A DNA stretch of 15,172 bases from the NCBI GenBank assembly GCA_964426815.1, contig CAYRRZ010000024.1, forward strand, positions 1 to 15,172, in the 5' to 3' direction. The position numbers and the translations under genes are program-made. Positions 6,857 to 13,359 of the stretch are shown here, piece by piece; position 1 is the first letter of the stretch, and each line of letters begins with the position of its first letter. The notes under the pieces are model-generated. The model saw only the letters and a list, made by a program, of their open reading frames with translations. It had not been told where the DNA came from and did not search any database. The stretch is from JADZEJ01 sp964426815 (GTDB lineage Bacteria > Patescibacteriota > Patescibacteriia > 2-12-FULL-60-25).

Positions 6857-7471
6857 ATGTCAGCCATTCCAAAACCCATTCATGATGCCGCCGCGGCCTT
6901 TGACGCTCTTCCGGGCGTTGGGCCACGCGCGGCTTTGCGATATGCCTATTGGTTGGCTGCGCAGAATAAAGATGCGATCAAACGCTTTGCGCGAGCTCTT
7001 GATGGAGTTGCAGAAGGCGTAATGCGTTGCCAGATCTGTGGCTTGTGGAGCGATGCGCCCATTTGCGGCATCTGTTCAGATACAAAGCGTGATCAGAGCT
7101 CAATCTGTGTTGTCGGTACAAGCCAGGACGCACGTGTGATTGAAGAATCGGGTGCTTTTCGAGGGGTATATCATGTTCTTGGCGGTCTACTCGATCCGAT
7201 CGAGGGTCGAACGCCAGAGACCTTGAATATTGCAACCTTGGTTAAACGAGTCTTCAATGCTCAGCTACCCGTGCGCGAGGTTATTCTCGCTGTTGACCCA
7301 GACGTGTCTGGCGATATGACGGCGCTCTATATCACCAAGCAATTAAACGGAAGCCAGGCGAATGTAACGCGTTTAGCCCGCGGTTTACAGCATGGAGCGC
7401 AGATCGAATATGCCGATGGCGCCACAATTGCTGATGCCCTTGGCAATCGACGAAACTTGCCGCGCGCTTGA
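6857..7471 (+). CDS. recR: Recombination mediator RecR
   Basis: RecR works with RecO (and RecF) to load RecA at gaps and breaks. The 204-aa protein has the standard length and layout: helix-hairpin-helix (LPGVGPRAALRYA, about 18-30), a C4 zinc finger (Cys58, Cys61, Cys70, Cys73), a Toprim domain (about 83-160), and a C-terminal Walker-like tail (LARGLQHGAQIEYADGATIADAL). Two Toprim positions are unusual. VVE, usual after the zinc finger, reads V85-V86-G87, and the usual NPTxEGExTA reads D147-P-D-V-S-G-D153-M-T-A. Thus acidic Toprim residues are lost or changed, although RecR Toprim domains are not catalytic. It follows ybaB by 2 nt and is closed by a terminator. Confidence 0.96.
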   Translation: MSAIPKPIHDAAAAFDALPGVGPRAALRYAYWLAAQNKDAIKRFARALDGVAEGVMRCQICGLWSDAPICGICSDTKRDQSSICVVGTSQDARVIEESGAFRGVYHVLGGLLDPIEGRTPETLNIATLVKRVFNAQLPVREVILAVDPDVSGDMTALYITKQLNGSQANVTRLARGLQHGAQIEYADGATIADALGNRRNLPRA

Positions 7472-7485
7472 CAAGCAAAACACAA

Positions 7486-7518
7486 ACAGCCCATGCTCAT
7501 GCATCGGGCTGTTTTTTT
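7486..7518 (+). terminator. Rho-independent terminator after ybaB-recR
   Basis: The stem ACAGCCCATGC (7486-7496), loop TCAT, GCAT-c-GGGCTGT (7501-7512, one bulged C) and a T7 run (7512-7518) lie 15 nt after the recR stop. Confidence 0.9.
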
Positions 7519-7539
7519 GCCCATTGTCCTTTCACCCAC

Positions 7540-7544
7540 GGAGG
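7540..7544 (+). promoter_or_regulatory. Shine-Dalgarno GGAGG of the small zinc-ribbon gene
   Basis: GGAGG lies 5 nt before the ATG at 7550 and selects it over the in-frame upstream ATGs inside the recR terminator. A perfect TTGACA overlaps the recR stop (7468-7473), with CATGCT 18 nt later, and could be a weak promoter running through the terminator stem. Confidence 0.8.
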
Positions 7545-7549
7545 TTCTC

Positions 7550-7999
7550 ATGAAAAAAGAGGATGCTCCTCTTGTTACCGGTGGTCTGCCAAATTATTGT
7601 CCGCGTTGCCGTGCACCGCTCCAACTCGATGGACAATGTGTCATGTGGCGCGTTGATGGTTGCCAAGGAAGAAGAATAGAGCATCTTGAGCCTCGATCAA
7701 GCCAGATCCCGTATAGCTGCCGCAGAGGGCCTTCAAGCCCACAGAGTCGGTCAGCGATCTCGCTTCAAGTCCCGGTTCCACCGGCTCGTATCACGGCGTC
7801 ACATGAGCCCGATCAGGAGTTTCGACGCGAGCTTGAACAAGTGCTCGACTCGTTGGACACTTCTTCACAGCCAACTGAGCCCAAGGTCGCCGTGGCCGCT
7901 CCTGTGCGGAGGTCGCCGACAGATTCCGGCACCTATCAGATCACCGCGACTACGCTCAGGCGTCCCGCTCCACCTAAAAAGCCGAATGACTCTGGCTAA
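7550..7999 (+). CDS. Small zinc-ribbon-like hypothetical protein
   Basis: This 149-aa protein is not assigned to a family. The N-terminus has YCPRC with further cysteines (Cys17, Cys20, Cys30, Cys38), a plausible treble-clef or zinc-ribbon metal site. The rest is low-complexity, rich in Pro, Ser and Arg, except for a short acidic helix (DQEFRRELEQVLDSLD, about 88-103), and it ends in a Pro/Lys-rich tail. It has a consensus GGAGG SD, a GC-richer composition resembling the CYTH-AAA gene, and a terminator after the stop. It may be a nucleic-acid or protein-binding accessory factor, but no function is claimed. The strong SD plus terminator support it as a real gene. Confidence 0.7.
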   Translation: MKKEDAPLVTGGLPNYCPRCRAPLQLDGQCVMWRVDGCQGRRIEHLEPRSSQIPYSCRRGPSSPQSRSAISLQVPVPPARITASHEPDQEFRRELEQVLDSLDTSSQPTEPKVAVAAPVRRSPTDSGTYQITATTLRRPAPPKKPNDSG

Positions 8000-8002
8000 C
8001 AC

Positions 8003-8032
8003 AAAACCCCGCCTGGTTAGACGGGGTTTTTT
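8003..8032. terminator. Bidirectional terminator between the zinc-ribbon gene and rplU
   Basis: AAAACCCCG (8003-8011), a 10-nt loop and CGGGGTTTT (8022-8030) form a perfect 9-bp stem flanked by T and A runs, between the converging stops at 7999 and 8050. Confidence 0.88.
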
Positions 8033-8049
8033 CGTCGAGCTCAGCTCGA

Positions 8050-8358
8050 TTAGGCGATTTTGGTAACTTTGATTTGGGTGAAAGCTTGGCGATGCCCGAC
8101 GCGGCGATGATAGTGAGACTTCGCTTTGTATTTGACGACGGACACTTTTTCGCCAAAACCATGGGAAACGATTTCAACGGAAACCTTTTCACCGAGGCTT
8201 GGGGTGCCGAGTTTGACGTCCGAGCCGTCTTCCTGGGACACGAGCAAGGTCTCCAAATTAAGCTTGGCTCCGGCTTCGCCGACCAGCTTCTCGACCTTTA
8301 AAAGGTCGCCCTCTTGCACGAGGTATTGCTTTCCACCTGTCTTGATGACGGCAAACAT
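8050..8358 (-). CDS. rplU: Large ribosomal subunit protein bL21
   Basis: A 102-aa ribosomal protein of normal length. It starts with MFAVIKTGGKQYLVQEGD, the L21 signature, and ends with the RNA-binding KYKAKSHYHRRVGHRQ stretch followed by TQIKVTKIA. It binds 23S rRNA in the 50S subunit. In most bacteria rpmA (bL27) follows directly; here the gene stands alone, with a promoter 9 nt before the start codon and a terminator 18 nt after the stop, so rpmA must be elsewhere. Confidence 0.97.
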   Translation of the reverse strand: MFAVIKTGGKQYLVQEGDLLKVEKLVGEAGAKLNLETLLVSQEDGSDVKLGTPSLGEKVSVEIVSHGFGEKVSVVKYKAKSHYHRRVGHRQAFTQIKVTKIA

Positions 8359-8367
8359 AGTGACGGG

Positions 8368-8396
8368 ATACTAACGGATAACCATGAATATGTCAA
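8368..8396 (-). promoter_or_regulatory. rplU promoter, near-leaderless geometry
   Basis: On the minus strand a perfect TTGACA (8396-8391), a 17-nt spacer and TAGTAT (8373-8368, 4 of 6) lie 9 nt before the rplU ATG (8358). The predicted leader is only a few nucleotides, with no SD and no room for the structured leader that regulates rplU in some bacteria. Confidence 0.65.
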
Positions 8397-8415
8397 ATAT
8401 TGGCTCTACTGGTAC

Positions 8416-8441
8416 AAAAAAACCGCCTTTCTGGGGCAGTT
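8416..8441 (-). terminator. Probable terminator closing the operon that enters from the gap side
   Basis: Read on the minus strand: AACTGCC (8441-8435), a 7-nt loop, then GGCGGTT (8427-8421, one G-T pair) running into a total of seven T. It would stop transcripts coming from the DUF192 side before the rplU promoter. Confidence 0.6.
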
Positions 8442-8450
8442 CTTCGGGAA

Positions 8451-8550
8451 NNNNNNNNNNNNNNNNNNNNNNNNNNNNNNNNNNNNNNNNNNNNNNNNNN
8501 NNNNNNNNNNNNNNNNNNNNNNNNNNNNNNNNNNNNNNNNNNNNNNNNNN
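8451..8550. other. Assembly gap (100 N)
   Basis: Exactly 100 N, the usual placeholder for a scaffold join of unknown size. The DUF192 stop codon lies only 3 bases beyond its right edge. Whether a gene is missing here cannot be told. Confidence 0.99.
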
Positions 8551-8553
8551 TCC

Positions 8554-9021
8554 TTACAGCTTTGGGAGTTGCAAAACCGAACCAATCCCTATCCCCTGCG
8601 CCTTAGACAAACCAGCAGAAACTTCAAGCACCTGATCCGCTGTGGCTTTTGGCGAATATTGTGCCGGCGCCTTACCTGAGACCTCGGCAGGCAGGGTCGT
8701 CATATCTACTACCTTGCCCTGAGAGAGCCATAGGATATCCAAAGGAAAATGCGTATCCTTCATCCAAAAGTCGTAGATATCTGCTTCTGGAAAAAGAAAC
8801 AGCATCCCCCGATTTGTTTCGAGCTTAGATCTCCCTCCTAAACCTTTTTGCCGCTCAGGATCGGTTCTCGCGACTTCGAGCTGGAGTTCAATTTTTCCAA
8901 AATGAAGCGTATGTGGTTTTTGCTGAGATGCCGTATTCCGACTCGCAAACACACGCTGAACCTGAAGACCTCCAGCGAATAAACAGAGGAAGACTAAAAA
9001 GAATATTCCAATCCGCTTCAT
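8554..9021 (-). CDS. DUF192 family exported protein
   Basis: The 155-aa product has an N-terminal hydrophobic segment (about 4-19) after Met-Lys-Arg and a possible signal-peptidase site after VFA (about 24-26), then a DUF192 domain: ERQKGLGGRSKL, RGMLFLFPEADIYDFWMKDTHFPLDILW and a C-terminal GIGIGSVLQL. DUF192 proteins are small extracytoplasmic beta proteins of unknown role. The ATG at 9021 overlaps the stop of the upstream WecA-like gene in an ATGA arrangement, so translation is probably coupled; this decides the start against an in-frame ATG at 9063. It is the last visible gene of the operon and its stop is 3 nt from the assembly gap. Confidence 0.9.
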   Translation of the reverse strand: MKRIGIFFLVFLCLFAGGLQVQRVFASRNTASQQKPHTLHFGKIELQLEVARTDPERQKGLGGRSKLETNRGMLFLFPEADIYDFWMKDTHFPLDILWLSQGKVVDMTTLPAEVSGKAPAQYSPKATADQVLEVSAGLSKAQGIGIGSVLQLPKL

Positions 9022-10091
9022 ACGGAGTGGCCACGTTTTTTTGCTAAACTCGCCGAAATCCAAGAGGCAAAGACCGTAAATCCAATCAAGCTGCAGACAA
9101 TAAAAATCTTACCGCGCGTTTGGAAGCTGAGCGCCAAAATACCGGCGGTGGCTGACAAACCCCAAAGCAAGAGCACCACGAGTCGTGGCGACAAACCAGC
9201 GGCCAATAAACGAAAATGAAGATGGCTACGATCACCTTGATGCCAAGGCACGCCGCGACGCATACGCCCAAGCACCACGATACCGATATCGGCAATCGGG
9301 ATTGCTAAGACACATAAGGCTATCGCAACTTTGGCACTTGAGAGAATGGCTAATACGCCCAAAAGAAATCCAGCCATCGAACTTCCCGACTCACCCAAAA
9401 ACTGACGCGAGGGCGAGGTATTTACCGGCAAGAATCCCAAAAAAGCACCGCCAACCAGGGATGACATGATTGCAATTGCCGGTTGATAGTATGCAATCGA
9501 CGAAGATAGAGCCGCGACCAATCCTGAACCAATGACGGCGAGTCCGGTCACCAAACCATCCAACCCATCCTGAATTTTGAGTGCATAGGTGGCGACGAGG
9601 AGCCAAACAAAGGTCAGGATGTCGGCAGGCAAAGAAATCGCTGACCATTGAAACCATACCAAGCTCAATCCCCCTTTTCCAAAAATATTTGTCACTTGAA
9701 TAAAACCGGTTCCGCCCGCAATAACACTCATCGCAGCTAAAGAAGGAAACAAAATCTGGAAACGTGCGGGAAGCGGATGAATATCATCAATCACCCCACC
9801 GATTGCCAAGATACAAATAGCGACACCAATTCCAACCAGCTGCTCAAAACGAATAACACCACTCAGCCACCCCATATTCCAGGCGACATACAAAGAAAAG
9901 AGAATCGACAAACCGATTCCGACGCCACCCAAGAGTGCGGTTGGCTTTGCATGTTTTTTACGACCACCTGGAATGTCCAGCGCTCCCCACTTGTGCGCGA
10001 GCTTTTGCGTGAACGGAGTTAGAACAAATGACAACACGGCTGACAGCCCAAAGGCGACAGCCATGGTTAAGAATGCAACGCTACGGGACAT
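9018..10091 (-). CDS. WecA/TagO-like polyprenyl-phosphate sugar-1-phosphate transferase
   Basis: This integral membrane glycosyltransferase family 4 protein (MraY/WecA superfamily; 357 aa, about 10-11 helices) would transfer a sugar-1-phosphate from a UDP-sugar to undecaprenyl phosphate at the inner face, the first step of a cell-surface glycan. It keeps D102-D103 (GGVIDDIHPLPAR), D175-G-L-D178-G, and the acidic-basic loop GDRSHLHFRL. Three conserved positions differ from the usual family: the NxxN before DGxDG reads Y169-A-L-K172, GDSGS reads G233-E-S-G-S, and HxHH reads H290-L-H-F293. It could be a divergent but active WecA-type enzyme or one with altered substrate; it is WecA/TagO-like rather than MraY, since the HLH/DRxH loop fits that branch. 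It follows the Clp-like gene by 10 nt and couples to DUF192. Confidence 0.88.
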   Translation of the reverse strand: MSRSVAFLTMAVAFGLSAVLSFVLTPFTQKLAHKWGALDIPGGRKKHAKPTALLGGVGIGLSILFSLYVAWNMGWLSGVIRFEQLVGIGVAICILAIGGVIDDIHPLPARFQILFPSLAAMSVIAGGTGFIQVTNIFGKGGLSLVWFQWSAISLPADILTFVWLLVATYALKIQDGLDGLVTGLAVIGSGLVAALSSSIAYYQPAIAIMSSLVGGAFLGFLPVNTSPSRQFLGESGSSMAGFLLGVLAILSSAKVAIALCVLAIPIADIGIVVLGRMRRGVPWHQGDRSHLHFRLLAAGLSPRLVVLLLWGLSATAGILALSFQTRGKIFIVCSLIGFTVFASWISASLAKKRGHSV

Positions 10092-10101
10092 AGGGATAAA
10101 A

Positions 10102-12831
10102 TTACACCGCTTGCGCTTTTTGAATATCTAACTTTCCACCTGGTAAAAGCACGACGCGATCTTTACGACCAATCTCACCACGCAGAAGCGCATCCGCCAA
10201 GGCATTATCCACGCGTTCCTGAATCACACGGCGCAAGGGGCGTGCACCAAACAATGGATCAAAACCCGCTTGAGCCAATTCTTCAACAGCCTCGTCTTCG
10301 GCTTGAAAAGCAATCCCCTTTTCTTCAAGGCGCTTGGTGATACTGTGAATCAATAACCAGGCGATCTGGGTCACATCATCCAAGGTCAAAGGCTTAAAGA
10401 CAATGACGCCATCAAAGCGATTTAAGAATTCTGGACGGAAAATTCCTTTCAACTCGCGTTCGAGTAAACCTGTTTTAATGCGTTCGAGTGATGAGCCTGC
10501 GGTAATCTCATCTTGAATAAATTGCGTACCGGCATTCGAGGTCGCGATGATCATCGTATTCGTAAAATCAATGGTGCGACCAATGCCATCGGTCAAACGA
10601 CCATCGTCTAATACTTGCAAAAACAAGGTCAAAATATCTGGATGTGCTTTTTCGAGCTCATCCAAAAGGACGATGGTAAATGGACGCTTGCGAACAGCTT
10701 CGGTTAATAAACCACCACGCTCATCACCTGGAAATCCAATCAAGCGCGGGATACTGTCTTTTGATTGATATTCCGACATGTCCATGCGAATCATGGATTC
10801 CTCGCTGCCAAAATATTCATCAGCCAAGGCTTTGGATAATTCGGTTTTTCCAACACCGGTTGGTCCGAGGAAGAGAAAATTCGCGATTGGACGCTTGCCT
10901 TCGCGCATATCGGCGCGGGCACGACGCAAGGCTTGAGCGACGGCAGTTACGGCTGCATCTTGACCAATAACGCGACCATGCAAATGCTTTTCCATGTCGA
11001 GCAATTTATCGCTCTCTTGCTTACCGATCGCCTCAACGGGCACGCCGGTGCGACGTGTGATGACCTTTGCCACATCTTCGACCGTGACAAAGGTGCGTTC
11101 TCCTCGACTTTGCTTAGCCAAAACGGCTGCTTCGCGAATCACGTCAAGCGCTTTTTCTGGCGCGGCTTTTTCATGCAAAAACTTAGCAGACAAAGAAGCA
11201 GCTTTTTCTAAAGCAGCATAAGAGAAAAATACGCCCTGCTGATATTCAACCATGGCGCTACGTGCCATCAAGACTTGCAAGGTGGCTTCGACATCCGGCT
11301 CTGCTATATCGACACGCAATAATTTTGTCCCAAGGCTGCGGCGCTCGATATATCTTGTCCAGGCATCTGGCGTTGTGGTAACGATCGCTCGAAAATACCC
11401 CTTGTCTAATTCAGATGAAAAAACTTCGGCCAAATCCATTGGTCCACCCATACCTGAACCGACCAAGGACTCAATATTTGAAAGCACTAATAAAATATTT
11501 CCAGAAATACCTACTTCATTCAGCATGGCCAATAAACGTTCGGCAGCCATGCTTGGATCGCCCGAAGCGATCAATTGCGCCATATTGATCGACACGATAC
11601 GCATGTCGAATAGAATTTTCGGCACATCTTCTTCGACCATGCGACGAGCAATTTGCTCAATGAGCGCTGACTTTCCTACACCTGGAGGCCCAACGAGAGC
11701 AACGGAAGCACGACCACTTTGCAAACCACGTAAAATTTCTTCGACATCATCTTCACGACCAATAACTTGAGGCACATATCCATTACGTGCCAATAAGGTC
11801 AGATCTTCGCTAAAGCGATCCAAGAGCGGCGTCTGGCGTGCGGTCATCGCCCGATTCATGACCGTATTTGGCTTGAGTGAAGCTAATTGCGCAAAGCGAC
11901 TTTGCTCTTCGCGCATCTTTTCGCGCAATCGAATCCAGCTAGCGACATGAACCACCTGCTTTGGCGGATAATTCAATTGATCAAGCATCTCACGCAAACT
12001 TTCAGAAGCTTGAAATGCTTGAAGAAAAATATCGTACACCCCAACATGTTTGCGATTTTGTTCACGCGCATCGATATAGGCCAAAGCTAAGACACGACGT
12101 GCATCAAGGGACAAAGAAATTGGTGGATGCCCAGACGGATCGCGGTGCAAGAGACGCGCAATCGGACCTTTGACATCATCAAAGCGCATCCCGAGACGAA
12201 CCATAAACACGCTCCCTGCTGCACTCGCGAGCGCTGCGGCAAAAAGGGTGTTTGGCGTGATTTCGGTGCGTCCCAAGCTATCAGCTAAATCATAGGCTTG
12301 CTCAATAACGGTTCGCGCTTCTTCAGAAAAATAGGGCGCGATATCAAAACGGAATTGTTGCTTTTTTGGATCAAGATGCTTTGCCTGTTCTGCCTGCTCA
12401 GCCTTGGTCTTGGCCCAATTTGGCATGGTTTTTACCGACGAGGTGAACTCCGCAATGCGATACACCGTAAAACAGCCTAAAAATAAGGCTAACCAAAATA
12501 AGGTGACATACCAATGTCCGACCGACCAAAATTCCCAACTCTGGAGCGCGCTAAGCGGCTGATCGATTTTAGAAACCTGCCAAGCAAAACTCCCGAGCAT
12601 GCCGACAATCGCACCAATGAGCGACATGTGAATCAAGGCATTTAACTGAATGCGCAACTTGCGTAAACGTCCAGCGGTTTGATCAATGGATTCTGTCCAA
12701 ACTAAAAAGCCATCAGCCGATGGGATACCAATCCCCGCCCCACCACATGCCTTGCAATGCAAAGCACGACGCGGATCACCACCGCAGGTGGCACAAATAA
12801 CAGCTTCAGCTTGAAGGATCGGTTCTTCCAT
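10102..12831 (-). CDS. Membrane-anchored Clp/Hsp100-type AAA+ ATPase with zinc ribbon and degenerate first ring
   Basis: This 909-aa protein is a Clp family unfoldase or disaggregase with unusual N-terminal parts. In order: zinc ribbon (Cys13, Cys16, Cys26, Cys29, with CxxCGG-type spacing); two membrane helices (about 66-86 and 105-126); a Clp_N-like domain (about 165-310); AAA-1 with Walker A GPPGVGKS (381-388); AAA-2 with Walker A GPTGVGKT (656-663), pore loop GFPG (699-702), Walker B LLDE (Asp724-Glu725), sensor region ATSNAG and arginine finger FLNRFD; and the ClpB D2-small domain. AAA-1 lacks the Walker B acids (Ser451-Asn452 in VLSNIESLVG) and the double-arginine finger (SLGTKLLR replaces ALERRF). 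There is no ClpB-type coiled-coil middle insert and no clear IGF/LGF ClpP loop. The ATG at 12831 follows the upstream stop by 1 nt. Confidence 0.92.
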   Translation of the reverse strand: MEEPILQAEAVICATCGGDPRRALHCKACGGAGIGIPSADGFLVWTESIDQTAGRLRKLRIQLNALIHMSLIGAIVGMLGSFAWQVSKIDQPLSALQSWEFWSVGHWYVTLFWLALFLGCFTVYRIAEFTSSVKTMPNWAKTKAEQAEQAKHLDPKKQQFRFDIAPYFSEEARTVIEQAYDLADSLGRTEITPNTLFAAALASAAGSVFMVRLGMRFDDVKGPIARLLHRDPSGHPPISLSLDARRVLALAYIDAREQNRKHVGVYDIFLQAFQASESLREMLDQLNYPPKQVVHVASWIRLREKMREEQSRFAQLASLKPNTVMNRAMTARQTPLLDRFSEDLTLLARNGYVPQVIGREDDVEEILRGLQSGRASVALVGPPGVGKSALIEQIARRMVEEDVPKILFDMRIVSINMAQLIASGDPSMAAERLLAMLNEVGISGNILLVLSNIESLVGSGMGGPMDLAEVFSSELDKGYFRAIVTTTPDAWTRYIERRSLGTKLLRVDIAEPDVEATLQVLMARSAMVEYQQGVFFSYAALEKAASLSAKFLHEKAAPEKALDVIREAAVLAKQSRGERTFVTVEDVAKVITRRTGVPVEAIGKQESDKLLDMEKHLHGRVIGQDAAVTAVAQALRRARADMREGKRPIANFLFLGPTGVGKTELSKALADEYFGSEESMIRMDMSEYQSKDSIPRLIGFPGDERGGLLTEAVRKRPFTIVLLDELEKAHPDILTLFLQVLDDGRLTDGIGRTIDFTNTMIIATSNAGTQFIQDEITAGSSLERIKTGLLERELKGIFRPEFLNRFDGVIVFKPLTLDDVTQIAWLLIHSITKRLEEKGIAFQAEDEAVEELAQAGFDPLFGARPLRRVIQERVDNALADALLRGEIGRKDRVVLLPGGKLDIQKAQAV

Positions 12832-12832
12832 A

Positions 12833-13231
12833 TCAATACAGACTACGAACTTGATCAAAAAAAGCACCACGAATAAAGCTCATACTGAAAAAGGCGATGG
12901 TTACAATTGGCGCCAATGCCCAAAGGATAATGACGACTCCATACACCAAGGCTTCGATCACCAAAGCAATTGCTCGTCCAAGCATGACAAAAAATCGCAT
13001 GAAGACACTGATGATGCGTCCGGTCCAATCATGCTGACCATACATTGGGACGAAAAAGTTTTTGAACCACACCGCAAAAGCATATGCACGGACACGATAT
13101 TGCAACTCGCGCTTCATCCAAGAGATCAAGCCGAATAAGCCGCGCGAATACCACCAAATCGGAAACCAGGCCACGCTCCCGACGAGGTCGAACAAGATAA
13201 TTTTTGAAAGCGTCTTGACGTGCGAGTTCAC
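12833..13231 (-). CDS. Small membrane protein coupled to the Clp-like ATPase, GTG start
   Basis: The 132-aa product is rich in Trp, Phe and Arg, with an N-terminal hydrophobic stretch (about 10-40), a basic amphipathic middle (KRELQYRVRAYAFAVWFKNFF) and two closely spaced hydrophobic segments at about 75-121. No family is recognised. The frame is open upstream to an ATG at 13324, but that part is encoded by the mraZ-operon terminator hairpin (13249-13288). The best start is GTG at 13231, 6 nt after a TATACT -10. Its TGA is 1 nt before the ATG of the Clp-like gene, so the two are probably translationally coupled; a role as membrane partner, adaptor or substrate of that ATPase is inference only. 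Confidence 0.75.
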   Translation of the reverse strand: MNSHVKTLSKIILFDLVGSVAWFPIWWYSRGLFGLISWMKRELQYRVRAYAFAVWFKNFFVPMYGQHDWTGRIISVFMRFFVMLGRAIALVIEALVYGVVIILWALAPIVTIAFFSMSFIRGAFFDQVRSLY

Positions 13232-13237
13232 GACTAA

Positions 13238-13266
13238 AGTATACCATGAAAAAAAATTCCCCTCAG
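13238..13266 (-). promoter_or_regulatory. Promoter of the Clp-like operon, overlapping a terminator
   Basis: TATACT (13243-13238, 5 of 6 to TATAAT) lies 6 nt before the GTG at 13231. The -35 position at 17-nt spacing is CTGAGG (13266-13261), a weak match inside the terminator stem. The operon should start almost exactly at the GTG. Confidence 0.5.
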
Positions 13267-13288
13267 CACGCACGCGAGGGGAATTTTT
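13249..13288 (-). terminator. Strong terminator of mraZ-rsmH-ftsL
   Basis: A perfect 13-bp stem (13252-13264 with 13276-13288; core GAGGGG/CCCCTC flanked by A/T runs) with an 11-nt loop. On the minus strand it runs into eight T. It lies 72 nt after the ftsL-like stop, and no further gene of the division cluster precedes it. Confidence 0.92.
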
Positions 13289-13359
13289 CAGCTGAGCCGA
13301 AGTGCTCATCACAATCCACGACATGGACTCTGACGAAAACTCCGGATGGATGATTTCGC

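Noticed and set aside
7686..8066. Plus-strand frame overlapping the zinc-ribbon gene
   Set aside because: It has no SD, runs across the bidirectional terminator into rplU, and has no recognisable pattern.
8314..8679. Open frames spanning the N gap
   Set aside because: They exist only because N runs contain no stop codon.
10763..10774. IGF tripeptide (698-700) in the Clp-like protein as a possible ClpP-docking loop
   Set aside because: By alignment it is the AAA-2 pore loop (GFPG in place of GYVG) just before the ERGG segment; the ClpP loop would lie after the SNAG region, where no IGF/LGF is seen.
11252..11770. Plus-strand frame of 172 codons inside the Clp-like gene
   Set aside because: Antisense shadow of AAA-1; no SD and no family features.
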